Notes: a model not told the origin generated them from the letters alone. 44,207 nt of DNA from Clostridia bacterium (GCA_017536685.1 JAFXGW010000032.1:1-44207); one strand, 5' to 3'. Positions 8,540-17,987 are shown, counted from the first letter of the stretch. Translations and numbers: made by a program.

Positions 8540-9025
8540 ATGGAAAAACAAAATAAAAAAATTGGTTTTACAATAGGCAAATTTGCACCTTTTCATAAAG
8601 GTCATCAATACTTAATAGAAACAGCTTTAAAAGAAATGGATAAAGTTATTGTTATAGTTTATGATACGGATTTGATTGATATTAAGACTGAAAAAAGAGC
8701 TGAATGGATAAAAAAAATTTATCCAAATGTAGAGATAAAATTAGCTCACAATCCACCTATGCAATATGGTTTAGATGAAGAGAGTGTTAGTATTCAAATG
8801 GAATATTTGTCTAAAATAATGGAAAATGAAACGCCAACACATTTTTATAGCAGTGAAAAATATGGGGCGTGTGTTGCAAGATATATGAATTTAATTGACA
8901 GAAGAGTTGATGACGAAAGAATAGAAGTTCCTGTAAGATCAACAATGATAAGAGAAAACTTAGAAGTTAATAAAAAATGGATGGATGAATGTGTTTATAA
9001 TGATTATAAAAAAAGTAATTTATAA
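8540..9025 (+). CDS. NadR-type nicotinamide-nucleotide adenylyltransferase-like protein
   Basis: 161 aa, a single nucleotidyltransferase domain. GKFAPFHKGHQYLIETA (about residues 13-29) contains the HxGH-like signature that binds the ATP phosphates. VPVRSTMIREN near residue 135 matches the second conserved motif (normally ISSTxxR). The family transfers AMP to nicotinamide mononucleotide to make NAD. The ribosylnicotinamide kinase domain of full NadR is absent, so this is the stand-alone form. Substrate assignment within the cytidylyltransferase-like superfamily is uncertain without alignment. It is monocistronic, with its own promoter and terminator. Confidence 0.75.
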   Translation: MEKQNKKIGFTIGKFAPFHKGHQYLIETALKEMDKVIVIVYDTDLIDIKTEKRAEWIKKIYPNVEIKLAHNPPMQYGLDEESVSIQMEYLSKIMENETPTHFYSSEKYGACVARYMNLIDRRVDDERIEVPVRSTMIRENLEVNKKWMDECVYNDYKKSNL

Positions 9026-9058
9026 TCATTTGGATTGTGTTCAATATGTAAATTTTTC

Positions 9059-9087
9059 AAAAAGTGCTTTGTATAAGGCACTTTTTT
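9059..9087 (+). terminator. rho-independent terminator
   Basis: The stem AAAAAGTGC / GCACTTTTT closes a short loop and is followed by a T run, downstream of the adenylyltransferase gene. Confidence 0.85.
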
Positions 9088-9215
9088 TGATATAATATTT
9101 AAAGTCAAAATTATAATTATAATTTTGTAAAATAAACAATAGTCAAAAAAGAAGACTTAAAATTATATTAATGGTCTATTTAAAAGTAGTTATTAATAGA
9201 AAAAGGAAGAATAAT

Positions 9216-11096
9216 ATGATTTTAGAGAAAGTTAATTATCCAGAAGATTTAAAACCTTTGAATATTAAAGATAAAGAAATATTAGCAAAAGAAATAAGAG
9301 AAAAGATTTTAGAAATAGTGTCAGAAACAGGTGGACATTTAGCATCAAATTTAGGTGTTGTGGAACTTACAATTGCACTCCACTCTGTATTTAATACACC
9401 ACTTGATAAAATTATTTGGGATGTTGGACATCAAAGTTATGTACATAAAATTTTAACTGGAAGAAAAAATAAATTATCTACTTTAAGAAAAATGGATGGA
9501 ATTGCTGGATTTCCTAAAGCATGTGAAAGTGTTTATGATAATTTCAATACAGGACATAGTAGTACCTCAATATCAGTTGGACTTGGAATGGCTAGAGCTA
9601 GAGATATAAAAGGAGAAAATCATAAAGTTATTGCGGTTATAGGTGATGGAGCTTTAACAGGCGGGATGGCTTTAGAAGCTTTAAATGATGTTGGAAGTAG
9701 TAATACTAATATGATAGTAATACTTAATGATAATGAAATGAGTATTTCAAAAAATGTTGGTGGAATTTCGATGATGCTTTCAAAGTTAAGAACTAAAAGT
9801 GTGTATGTAAATACTAGTGTAAAAGGAAAAAGAATTATTAGCAAAATTCCTGTTGTGGGAAAAAAAGTTGTAAAATTAGTGCAAAGAACAAAAAGAGGAA
9901 TTAAACAATTAGTAATTCCAAAAATGTATTTTGAAGATATCGGTTTTAGATATTTAGGTCCAGTAGATGGACATAATTTAGAAAAACTAGAAGATATTTT
10001 AAAAATTTCAAAAGAACAAGAAGGACCAATTTTGATACATGTTTTAACCAAAAAAGGAAAAGGATATAAACCAGCAGAACTTAATCCTGATAAGTTTCAT
10101 AGTACTTCAAAATTTAATAAAGAAACGGGAGAAAAAGAAGCTAAAGGAAAAACGGATTATTCAAAAGTATTTGGAGAAAAATTAGTTGAAATTGCAAAAG
10201 ACAATAAAAAAATAGTTGCAATAACTGCTGCTATGACAGATGGAACTGGGCTTACTGAATTTGCAAAAAAATATCCAAATAGATTTTTTGATGTTGGAAT
10301 AGCAGAACAACATGCAGTAGGTTTGGCAGCGGGACTTGCTAAATCTGGCTTAGTACCAGTTGTTCCACTGTATTCGTCTTTCATACAAAGAGCTTATGAC
10401 CAATTAGTCCATGATGTAGCAATTCAAGAATTACCAGTAATTATATGTGCAGATAGAGCAGGAATTGTTGGTAATGATGGAGAGACACATCAGGGATTAC
10501 TGGATTTGTCTTTTACTAATACAATTCCTAATTTTAATATTATGGCTCCGAAAGATTTTAATGAGCTTAAGCAAATGTTAGAATTTGCTACTGATTTGAA
10601 AAAACCTGTAATGATAAGATACCCTCGTGGTGGAGAATCTATTTCTTTTGAAAATTTAAGTGAAATTGAACTTGGAAAAGCTGAAATTTTAAAAGAAGGA
10701 AAAGATATAGCGATAATAGCTATTGGAAAAATGGTGTCAAGAGCAATGGAAGTAGCAGATGAACTAAAAAAAATTGGAAAAGAGGCTTGTGTTATAAATG
10801 CTAGATTTTTGAAACCATTAGATAAAGACTGTATTTTGAATAATATAAGAGATAAAAAATGCGTTGTTACTATAGAAGATGGAACGATTGTTGGTGGCTT
10901 GGGCAGTAAAGTTGAAGAAGTGATTTTTGAAAATAGGCTAAATATAAAATTAGAAAAGTTTGCTTATCCAGATGAATTTGTAAAGCATGGTAGTGTAAAT
11001 GAAATTGAAAAAAAATATGGATTAGATGTAGGGAGCATTGTAGAATGTTTGAACTCTCAAGAGAAAAGTATAAAAATAGTGAATACAAGTTGTTAG
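9216..11096 (+). CDS. dxs: 1-deoxy-D-xylulose-5-phosphate synthase
   Basis: 626 aa from the ATG at 9216, which has an AAAGGAAG Shine-Dalgarno and gives the usual N-terminus (MILEKVNYPEDLKPL). An in-frame ATG at 9171 lacks a binding site. The enzyme condenses pyruvate and glyceraldehyde 3-phosphate to DXP, the first step of the MEP isoprenoid pathway. The thiamine diphosphate motif GDGALTGGMALEALND is followed by NDNEMSIS, and the second half carries AEQHAVGLAAGLA and the transketolase-type pyrimidine domain. Its 3' end overlaps the next gene by 52 nt, so the two are probably cotranscribed. Confidence 0.97.
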   Translation: MILEKVNYPEDLKPLNIKDKEILAKEIREKILEIVSETGGHLASNLGVVELTIALHSVFNTPLDKIIWDVGHQSYVHKILTGRKNKLSTLRKMDGIAGFPKACESVYDNFNTGHSSTSISVGLGMARARDIKGENHKVIAVIGDGALTGGMALEALNDVGSSNTNMIVILNDNEMSISKNVGGISMMLSKLRTKSVYVNTSVKGKRIISKIPVVGKKVVKLVQRTKRGIKQLVIPKMYFEDIGFRYLGPVDGHNLEKLEDILKISKEQEGPILIHVLTKKGKGYKPAELNPDKFHSTSKFNKETGEKEAKGKTDYSKVFGEKLVEIAKDNKKIVAITAAMTDGTGLTEFAKKYPNRFFDVGIAEQHAVGLAAGLAKSGLVPVVPLYSSFIQRAYDQLVHDVAIQELPVIICADRAGIVGNDGETHQGLLDLSFTNTIPNFNIMAPKDFNELKQMLEFATDLKKPVMIRYPRGGESISFENLSEIELGKAEILKEGKDIAIIAIGKMVSRAMEVADELKKIGKEACVINARFLKPLDKDCILNNIRDKKCVVTIEDGTIVGGLGSKVEEVIFENRLNIKLEKFAYPDEFVKHGSVNEIEKKYGLDVGSIVECLNSQEKSIKIVNTSC

Positions 11097-11839
11097 TTGC
11101 AAAGCTAATTGATAAATATGAATTTTCTAAAAATAAGAATAAAATTACATATACTGATTTTTTAAATATTTCAGAAGTTTCGGTGGTTAAATCTATATTA
11201 AAAGAAGAAAAGATTAGAAATTATATAATTTATGGCGTAAGAGAAAATGCTGATAGATGTTTGCTGATATTTTATCCGGAAAAATTTTCAAAAGAAATAG
11301 TTGAAAAAAACTTTGAAAAAATATTTAAAGTAATAAGAATAGAGTTACTGAATAATATTAAATATGAACATAGAGAATTTTTGAGTGGAATAATGAAACT
11401 TGGGATAAAAAGAGAAAAAATAGGAGATATAGTAGTTACAAGTTTTGGAGCTGATGTAATTGTTTTATCAGAAGTAGCAGAGATTTTATTAAATGATTTG
11501 AAAATTTTAACTAGATTTAGAAAAGCAGAAATAACTATTAAAAATATTGAGGAATTAAGCTTTGTAGAAACAGAATTTGAAAATATAAATATAATAGTAT
11601 CTTCTATTAGACTAGATAATTTTGTTGCGGAGCTTGCAAAATGTTCAAGAAATAATAGTGAAGAAATAATAAAGAATGGGAAGGTGTTTCTAAATTCAAT
11701 AAATGAACTTAAAGTTTCAAAAAAGATAAATGTTAATGATATAATAACAATAAGAGGAGTTGGTAAGTTTATATTTGATGGAATTGAAAAAGAAACCAGA
11801 AGTGGTAGATTTTTATTAAATATCAGAAAGTATAAATGA
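11045..11839 (+). CDS. YlmH-like RNA-binding protein with C-terminal S4 domain
   Basis: 264 aa, close to the length of YlmH. The middle contains HREFLSGIMKLGIKREKIGDI, a hallmark of YlmH proteins. The C-terminal third (about residues 185-250: SSIRLDNFVAELAKCSRN...IIKNGKVFLN) is an S4 RNA-binding domain. YlmH binds ribosomes and in Bacillus takes part in ribosome-associated quality control of stalled nascent chains. The ATG at 11045 lies inside dxs (52-nt overlap) and is preceded by TAGGGAG. Downstream is cdd after 45 nt. Most ylmH genes sit near divIVA and the septum cluster, so this location beside dxs is different. Confidence 0.85.
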   Translation: MFELSREKYKNSEYKLLVAKLIDKYEFSKNKNKITYTDFLNISEVSVVKSILKEEKIRNYIIYGVRENADRCLLIFYPEKFSKEIVEKNFEKIFKVIRIELLNNIKYEHREFLSGIMKLGIKREKIGDIVVTSFGADVIVLSEVAEILLNDLKILTRFRKAEITIKNIEELSFVETEFENINIIVSSIRLDNFVAELAKCSRNNSEEIIKNGKVFLNSINELKVSKKINVNDIITIRGVGKFIFDGIEKETRSGRFLLNIRKYK

Positions 11840-11884
11840 ATTATATATAATATAAATAAATTATACATAAAAGGAGGAATAAAA

Positions 11885-12277
11885 ATGATTGATTTAACAG
11901 ATGACATTAGATTAGCTAATAATGTTAGAAAGAAAGCTTATTCACCTCAATCTGGTTTTACTGTTGGTGCTGTACTTATGGCGAAAAATGGAAAGAGATA
12001 TACTGGATGTAATATTGAAAATCAAGGAATACAAAGTATTTGCGCTGAAAGAGTAGCATTTTGTAAAGCAATTTCTGAAGGCGAATTTGATTTTGAAAGA
12101 ATTGTTGTTGTAGGAGGTAAAAAAGATAAAGAAGCAGAAAAATGCTTGCCATGTGGATATTGTAGACAATTTATGAGTGAATTTGTAGATAAAGATTTTA
12201 AAATATATACGGTATATGAAAATAAAGTTGAAGAATATACAATGGAGGAATTATTACCATACGCATTTCAAATATAA
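11885..12277 (+). CDS. cdd: cytidine deaminase
   Basis: 130 aa, the normal size of the homotetrameric enzyme that converts cytidine and deoxycytidine to uridine and deoxyuridine in pyrimidine salvage. Zinc-site motifs are intact: CAERVAF (catalytic Glu and first Cys) and PCGYCRQF (two further Cys ligands). It has a strong AAAGGAGG Shine-Dalgarno, 45 nt after the S4-domain gene and on the same strand, so probably the last gene of the dxs operon. Confidence 0.96.
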   Translation: MIDLTDDIRLANNVRKKAYSPQSGFTVGAVLMAKNGKRYTGCNIENQGIQSICAERVAFCKAISEGEFDFERIVVVGGKKDKEAEKCLPCGYCRQFMSEFVDKDFKIYTVYENKVEEYTMEELLPYAFQI

Positions 12278-12291
12278 ATAAATAGAAAACA

Positions 12292-12323
12292 AAAATGAAG
12301 TGAATTTTAATTCACTTCATTTT
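12292..12323. terminator. bidirectional rho-independent terminator
   Basis: A 13-bp perfect stem (AAAATGAAGTGAA / TTCACTTCATTTT) lies between convergent cdd and the minus-strand gene at 12390. A second small perfect stem (CGAAATT / AATTTCG, 12349-12365) lies between it and that gene. Confidence 0.85.
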
Positions 12324-12389
12324 ATTGTGACAATTATAATCATCTGCGCGAAATTAAAAATTTCGACTACGATTTAATTTTTTTCTTTA

Positions 12390-14060
12390 TTATCTTTCAT
12401 CGCCATCCTTTTCGATTACTGGTGATACATGTGTAGTTTCTATTTCAGCTTTTTCTGGTGTAACTAAATCGAATTTTGGTTTTAGGGCAAATATTGAAAC
12501 TTTTGAATATTTTGCTTTTAGCATATCTAAGATACCTTCTTTGTCTACAGCTTTGGCATTATCATAAGCAGCTTGAGGAATATTTATAGAGCCCGCAGAA
12601 CCTGCTAAATCAAGTGTTTCTTCATGAATTTGTTCGAATTCTGCAATAATATCACTAATAGTTTTTGTATTGACATCATATGTTTTTGAATCAGATGAGT
12701 TGATTTTTCCAGGAATTTCATGATCTAAAGAATACTCATTATCAAATGAAGTTTTTGTTCGATTTGAGAATATTCCTTCAGAACCGAATTCTGTAATTGT
12801 ATAATTATAGGTTTTTCCATTTATATCATTACAAGTTATGTATATGTAATTTCCAGATTGACCATCAACTGGATCTACATCAGCTTTGTCGTAATGAGTT
12901 TCAACTCCTCCTTCTGGTATTATTAAATTTGGATATTGTTCATGGAAACTTGATCTAACTAAATCTTCTATAACTAAATCGATTTCTTCATCCAAAGCAT
13001 CTCTTACTTCAAATAAATCTTCTTTAGATGGAGTAGATGTAGATTCTTTTAAGTTTCCAATTAATTCGTCAGTTTGTCTTAAAGTTTGCATAGTGTCATC
13101 ATCTATTGTTTGAACATAACCAGCTTCTGCGTTGGTGTAAGCTGATGTTTTAGAATATTCTATCGCATTTCCAACAGAATTAACTCCTTTTACAGCAGCA
13201 GATACAAGAGCTAGAGAAACTCCTATTATTGCAGCTCTTTTTAAAGCTTTTTTTAATGTGCCTTGATTAGCTGTATATACTGATTTTAATGATTCTTTTG
13301 AATGATATCCAGCTTTATATGCAGTAGCTCTAAGTTTTTCAGAAGCGGAAATTTCTTGATCATATTCTTCATGTTCTTTAATAGTATATGAATCTTCAAA
13401 TTCATTCGCTAATCGTTCTTTTATAGGTGCGACATTTCCTCTTGCACCTGTAATCGTAGCACCAAAAGATTTTGGAGTAATTGATCTTCCACCAAGAACA
13501 GCAATATGATTTGAATCTATAAGTTTTATTTTTTCTAATTCTGAGGCTGAGCGTCTATAAGAAATATGCCCAATCCATCGTTTTGAATTTTCTGCAATGA
13601 ATTTATCAAAACTTTGGGTTTCAGGATCACTTTGCATAAATTCATGATATTCATCCATTAAATCTGGATCAACATCAAATTTATCATTATAATATGTAGC
13701 ATTGTGTAATTTTCCAGCAGCGGTTTTAAAAGTTGAAACTTTATTAACTGCTTTGGCATAATTTTTGAATAGTCTTCTTTGATCTGCATCAAATTTAGAT
13801 GTAAGGAAACCTCTTTCAGTAGTACCATTATGCTCAAGGAATGATAAATCTCCATTAGATGCTAATGTAAGATATTTTCCATAATATTCTTGCACTTGAT
13901 CTGAAACAGAAGCATTAGGAGTGTCTTTTAGTTGGAATTTTCTTACAGCAATATTTGCAAGATCTTGATAAATAGCACATAGTTCTCTATAATGTACTAA
14001 TTGTTTTGTATATAATGCTTTTTGGCAAAGTAAAACTTTTTTTTCTGTATCTAATTTCAT
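12390..14060 (-). CDS. large unrecognised protein with one central membrane helix
   Basis: 556 aa, start ATG at 14060 behind GGAGGG. There is no N-terminal signal. The first 250 residues are charged and helical; one hydrophobic helix (AAIIGVSLALVSAAVKGV) lies at about residues 275-292. After it comes an acidic region with Ser/Thr-rich linkers, and a globular stretch at about 375-460 (NYIYITCNDINGKTYNYTI). This suggests a cytosolic N-half and an extracytoplasmic C-half, or the reverse. G+C appears somewhat higher than in neighbouring genes. It is monocistronic, between convergent cdd and divergent glgP. I recognise no family. Confidence 0.65.
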   Translation of the reverse strand: MKLDTEKKVLLCQKALYTKQLVHYRELCAIYQDLANIAVRKFQLKDTPNASVSDQVQEYYGKYLTLASNGDLSFLEHNGTTERGFLTSKFDADQRRLFKNYAKAVNKVSTFKTAAGKLHNATYYNDKFDVDPDLMDEYHEFMQSDPETQSFDKFIAENSKRWIGHISYRRSASELEKIKLIDSNHIAVLGGRSITPKSFGATITGARGNVAPIKERLANEFEDSYTIKEHEEYDQEISASEKLRATAYKAGYHSKESLKSVYTANQGTLKKALKRAAIIGVSLALVSAAVKGVNSVGNAIEYSKTSAYTNAEAGYVQTIDDDTMQTLRQTDELIGNLKESTSTPSKEDLFEVRDALDEEIDLVIEDLVRSSFHEQYPNLIIPEGGVETHYDKADVDPVDGQSGNYIYITCNDINGKTYNYTITEFGSEGIFSNRTKTSFDNEYSLDHEIPGKINSSDSKTYDVNTKTISDIIAEFEQIHEETLDLAGSAGSINIPQAAYDNAKAVDKEGILDMLKAKYSKVSIFALKPKFDLVTPEKAEIETTHVSPVIEKDGDER

Positions 14061-14215
14061 TTTTTTCCCTCCAATAATATATACTTATTATAATATATAT
14101 AGATTTTAAAATAATAAAAGTAACCTAAAGATAATTAAAATGTAATCTAAATGTAATAAAAAGATAAAGAAGAATGAAAAAAGAAATTATTAACGAAATT
14201 TAATCTTTAAAACAA

Positions 14216-14244
14216 TTGACAAAAAATATATTTTAATAGATAAT
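14216..14244 (+). promoter_or_regulatory. sigma-A promoter for glgP
   Basis: TTGACA (14216-14221), a 17-bp spacer, then GATAAT (14239-14244). It lies about 56 nt upstream of the glgP start. Confidence 0.75.
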
Positions 14245-14300
14245 TATTACTATGGAAAACTAAGGAAATAAATTTAAAAAATACAAAGGAGGATATATAA

Positions 14301-16862
14301 ATGTATATATTCAATAGAGTTACAGTAGTACCTCAATTACCACAAAGAATTAACAAACTTTCTGAAATTGCAAATAATTTATGGTGGTCTTGGAATACAG
14401 AGTACTTAAGATTATTTGAAGTAATGGATCCGGATTTATGGGAAGTAAGTGAAAAAAATCCAGTGAAATTCTTGAAAATGATTAGTCAAGAAAGAATTGA
14501 AAAAATTATTAATGATCAAGATTTTTTGAAAAAATATGATAAAGTAGTTGAAAACTATGAAAATTATATGAACAGTAAAAATACTTGGTTTACAAAAAAT
14601 TATCCAAATAATTCAAAAGATTTAATAGCATATTTTTCAGCTGAATATGGATTAGATGAAATAGTTCCAATATATTCAGGAGGACTTGGAATTTTATCTG
14701 GAGACCATTTAAAATCAGCAAGTGACTTGGGCTTGCCATTTGTTGCTGTTGGTTTATTATATAAAAATGGATATTTCCATCAAAGAATAAATTCTCGTGG
14801 TGAACAATGTTCTGAGTATTATAATATAGATTTATATAATTTACCTATATTACCTGTAAAAGATAAAATGGGTGATGATGTAGTAATAGATATACCATTA
14901 GAAGATAAAACATTATATTTAAAATTATGGCAAATCAATGTTGGAAGAATTAAATTGTATTTAATGGATTCTGATATTGAACAAAACTGTGAAGAATTCA
15001 GAGGAATAACTCTTCGATTATATGGCGGAGATAAAGAAATGAGAATTCGTCAAGAAATAGTTTTAGGTATGGCTGGTGTTAAAGCTTTAAAGACTTTAGA
15101 TTACAACCCATCTGTATACCACATGAATGAAGGACATTCTTCATTCTTAACATTAGAATTAATTAAAAATATAATGGAAGAAAAACAAATATCTTTTGAA
15201 ATGGCTAGAGAAATTGCTACAGTTCAAACAGTATTTACAACACATACACCAGTACCTGCAGGAAATGATATATTTGATATATCTTTAGTAGAAAAATATT
15301 TTGATGGTTTTTGGGATAAATTAGGAATTTCAAAAGAACAATTTTTAAAATTAGGTATGCCAGGAGATGGATTAGAATCAGGATTTAATATGGGAATTCT
15401 AGCTTTAAAAATTGCTGGTAAGAAAAATGGTGTAAGTAAATTGCATGGCGAAGTTTCTAGAGAATTGTTTGCCGAAGTATGGCCAAACATAGCAGAAGAT
15501 GAATCACCAATTACTCATGTAACAAACGGAATTCATACATGTACATGGCTTGCTCCAAATTTAAAAGAACTATTTAATGAATATTTGCCACCTTATTGGC
15601 AAGACAATATTCAAGTTGATTCAACTTGGGAAAAAATAGATAATATTCCAGATCAAAAATTATGGGATGCTCATATTGAAAGAAAAGAAAAATTAATAAG
15701 ATTAATAAAACAAAATGTTACAAATAGATATGTGAATAGTGGAATTGGTTATGACCAAATATCTGAAATAGTAAATAAATTAAATCCAAAAGCTTTAACA
15801 ATAGGATTCGCAAGAAGATTTGCAACATATAAAAGAGCAACATTATTATTTAAAGATATTGCAAGATTAACTCAAATTTTAAATGATGAAAAAAGACCAG
15901 TTCAAATTGTATTTGCTGGAAAAGCTCACCCAGCAGATAAAGATGGGCAAGAATTAATTAAAACAATTCATGAAATATCTTTAATGCCACAATTTAAAGG
16001 GAAAATATTTATATTAGAAAACTATAACATAGGAATTTCAAGATATTTAATTAGTGGTGTTGATGTGTGGTTAAATAATCCAAGAAGACCAATGGAAGCA
16101 TCTGGAACATCTGGTGAAAAAGCATCAGTAAATGGTGTTGTAAATTTCAGTGTATTAGATGGTTGGTGGTGTGAAGGATATAACGGAGTAAATGGATGGA
16201 CAATAGGAACAAATGCACAATATGATTCTTATGAAGAACAAGATAAAGCTGATAGCAATAGTTTATATCACACATTAGAAAATAAAATTATACCTGCTTA
16301 TTATAATCAAGATAATGATGGAATTTCAAAAGAGTGGATGACATATATGAAAAATTCTATCAAATCTACAGGTGGAAAATATAGTACATCTAGAATGGTT
16401 TCTGATTATGTTAATGAATTATATATGCCACTATGTGATTTAAGAAAACAATACTTCTTAAATTTAGAAAATGTTGCTGAATTTACAGCTTGGAAGAAAA
16501 AAATAAAAAACAATTGGTCAAAAATTGAGCTAATTCAAGATAGAAATGTGGATAATGCAAGATTAGTTGCAGGAACACAAATAACAGTAAACTGTGAAGC
16601 ATATTTACCAAATATAGAAGAAGAAAATACAGATATTCAAGTATACTTTGGACAATTTTTAAATAATGGTACTGTAAGAAATGTTTATACATTAACAATG
16701 AACAAAATTGCAGAAAATAAAGAAGAACATAAATATACTTATGAAGCTACACTAGATTTAAAATCTGGTGGAAACTATGGGTATACTTTTAGAGCAATGC
16801 CAAAGCATAAAATGTTAGTAGATTCTGAGAACTTAGACTTAGTAAAATGGATAACTAAATAA
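14301..16862 (+). CDS. glgP: alpha-glucan phosphorylase
   Basis: 853 aa, of the alpha-glucan phosphorylase subfamily that begins with a YIFNRVTVVPQLP-type domain and the LSEIANNLWWSWN motif, rather than the classical glycogen phosphorylase form. It releases glucose 1-phosphate from glycogen or maltodextrins with pyridoxal phosphate. The PLP-lysine region reads GTSGEKASVNGVVNFSVLDG with the lysine at residue 607; Met is more usual where Glu precedes it. HMNEGHSSFL and THTPVPAGND are further subfamily motifs. GGAGG Shine-Dalgarno, own promoter and terminator, so monocistronic. Confidence 0.95.
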   Translation: MYIFNRVTVVPQLPQRINKLSEIANNLWWSWNTEYLRLFEVMDPDLWEVSEKNPVKFLKMISQERIEKIINDQDFLKKYDKVVENYENYMNSKNTWFTKNYPNNSKDLIAYFSAEYGLDEIVPIYSGGLGILSGDHLKSASDLGLPFVAVGLLYKNGYFHQRINSRGEQCSEYYNIDLYNLPILPVKDKMGDDVVIDIPLEDKTLYLKLWQINVGRIKLYLMDSDIEQNCEEFRGITLRLYGGDKEMRIRQEIVLGMAGVKALKTLDYNPSVYHMNEGHSSFLTLELIKNIMEEKQISFEMAREIATVQTVFTTHTPVPAGNDIFDISLVEKYFDGFWDKLGISKEQFLKLGMPGDGLESGFNMGILALKIAGKKNGVSKLHGEVSRELFAEVWPNIAEDESPITHVTNGIHTCTWLAPNLKELFNEYLPPYWQDNIQVDSTWEKIDNIPDQKLWDAHIERKEKLIRLIKQNVTNRYVNSGIGYDQISEIVNKLNPKALTIGFARRFATYKRATLLFKDIARLTQILNDEKRPVQIVFAGKAHPADKDGQELIKTIHEISLMPQFKGKIFILENYNIGISRYLISGVDVWLNNPRRPMEASGTSGEKASVNGVVNFSVLDGWWCEGYNGVNGWTIGTNAQYDSYEEQDKADSNSLYHTLENKIIPAYYNQDNDGISKEWMTYMKNSIKSTGGKYSTSRMVSDYVNELYMPLCDLRKQYFLNLENVAEFTAWKKKIKNNWSKIELIQDRNVDNARLVAGTQITVNCEAYLPNIEEENTDIQVYFGQFLNNGTVRNVYTLTMNKIAENKEEHKYTYEATLDLKSGGNYGYTFRAMPKHKMLVDSENLDLVKWITK

Positions 16863-16867
16863 TAACT

Positions 16868-16907
16868 AGAGGTGGTGAAAAGAAGTGATTTTACCACCTC
16901 TTTTTTT
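16868..16907 (+). terminator. rho-independent terminator of glgP
   Basis: The stem AGAGGTGGT / ACCACCTCT (16868-16876 with 16893-16901) is followed by seven T. Confidence 0.88.
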
Positions 16908-16910
16908 ATT

Positions 16911-17015
16911 AAAAATATATTTTTAAAGAGGAAATATATTTCTTTAAAAGCTTGAAAAATAAAGCTTTTGGGAAGATTTGATTAAACAAAATAAAGAAAA
17001 AATTTAAAAAAAGTA
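16911..17015. other. gap between glgP terminator and TasA-locus promoter, two small hairpins
   Basis: 16922-16928 pairs with 16942-16948 (TTTAAAG / CTTTAAA), and 16946-16953 pairs with 16962-16969 (AAAAGCTT / AAGCTTTT). The two stems share bases and are mutually exclusive. No ORF is visible. Confidence 0.5.
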
Positions 17016-17044
17016 TTTACAAATAAAATTACTGGTGCTATAAT
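17016..17044 (+). promoter_or_regulatory. strong sigma-A promoter of the TasA-like locus
   Basis: TTTACA (17016-17021), 17-bp spacer, perfect TATAAT (17039-17044). Transcription would start near 17051, some 350 nt before the first start codon at 17400. Confidence 0.8.
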
Positions 17045-17050
17045 CTCAAC

Positions 17051-17399
17051 CAAGTTAAATATTTTTTGACTGTTAAATTTTTTATCAAATTTAAAATCTA
17101 AAAAATAAATATCGTTCTGATATTTATAAATTTCCAGATTTATAAATAATAATAATCCCAAAGTTTGATTGCCCCCAAACTCGGACTTTTATATTTTATA
17201 GTAGTTTTTATAACTATTATGTTTTTTTACTATACTTTAAACTTGCCCACCCCTGGCAAAATCCAAATTTAAAGTTAGTATTCAAATTTAAAATTTTAAA
17301 ATTTAATTCAAGAGATAGTTTATTTTATGCCCCTAAAATAATTATAAATAAAAGACAGCAAAGAATATTTAACTTAAATATTATAAAAGGAGGTTTTGA
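17051..17399 (+). ncRNA. long structured 5' leader or small RNA ahead of the TasA-like locus
   Basis: About 350 nt with no plausible ORF but a chain of hairpins: 17107-17113/17119-17125; 17122-17131/17138-17147 (perfect 10 bp, sharing bases with the previous stem, so the two are exclusive); 17162-17167/17176-17181 with loop ATTGCCCC; 17198-17206/17212-17220; and a bulged long stem 17228-17241/17268-17280 capped by TGCC/GGCA around a CCACCCCT loop. Three C-rich tracts (17171-17176, 17245-17254, 17331-17336) stand out in otherwise AT-rich DNA. C-rich loops in Gram-positive regulatory RNAs often pair with Shine-Dalgarno sequences. It matches no riboswitch class I recognise. Confidence 0.5.
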
Positions 17400-17987
17400 G
17401 TGAAAAACAACAAAAAATTAATTGGTGTATTATTATTAATAACACTAATTTTGGTAATATTTTTGGCAGGTTATACATTTGCAAGATATTACAAATCAAT
17501 TAATGCAGGCGGTGGAACTGCAAATATTGCAAGATGGTCATTTGGATCAAAAAATGAAAAAGCAATTATAAATCTTTCAGAAGAAAAGATTGCTCCAGGT
17601 TCAAATGGTCAATTTGAAATTGAAGTAGATGCAACAAATTCTGAAGTTGATGTTGATTATGAAATTTTAGTTTCAGAAGAAAAAAACATACCAACTAATA
17701 TGAAATTTTATGCAGAAACAAAAGATGAAAAAGGTGTTGTACTTTCAACAACAGAAAAAAATAGTTCTTTTACAGAATTAGCAACTAATAATTTAAAAGG
17801 AACAATTCCAGTAGAGGCTAATAATCAAAAACGAAGTATTGTAGTTTATTGGGAATGGGAATTTAATGAAAATGATACAACAACAATTGATAGTGAAGAT
17901 GCTACATTAAAATATGATGAAAACGGAAATTCAAATTTAGAGTGCGGTTTCAATATTGAAATTGTTGGTCGTCAAGCAAAAAAATAA
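17400..17987 (+). CDS. TasA/camelysin-like secreted protein with SipW-dependent signal
   Basis: 195 aa, GTG start at 17400 behind AAAGGAGG. A basic N-terminus and a hydrophobic stretch (about residues 9-24) lead into TFARYYKSINAGGGTANIARW, a typical SipW-type signal peptide and cleavage region. The mature part is the beta-rich TasA/CalY (camelysin) domain: PGSNGQFEIEVDATNSEVDVDYEI, and near the C-terminus VYWEWEF. Family members are matrix fibre proteins of biofilms. It is the first gene after the structured leader and precedes the SipW-like peptidase, which presumably processes it. Enzymatic camelysin activity cannot be inferred. Confidence 0.82.
   Translation: MKNNKKLIGVLLLITLILVIFLAGYTFARYYKSINAGGGTANIARWSFGSKNEKAIINLSEEKIAPGSNGQFEIEVDATNSEVDVDYEILVSEEKNIPTNMKFYAETKDEKGVVLSTTEKNSSFTELATNNLKGTIPVEANNQKRSIVVYWEWEFNENDTTTIDSEDATLKYDENGNSNLECGFNIEIVGRQAKK

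Noticed and set aside
9171..9215. Upstream ATG of dxs giving 15 extra residues
   Set aside because: No Shine-Dalgarno, and the extension is unlike other DXS N-termini.
12341..12389. Small RNA between cdd and the minus-strand gene
   Set aside because: Only a 7-bp stem and no promoter or terminator pair; more likely part of the 3' untranslated region.
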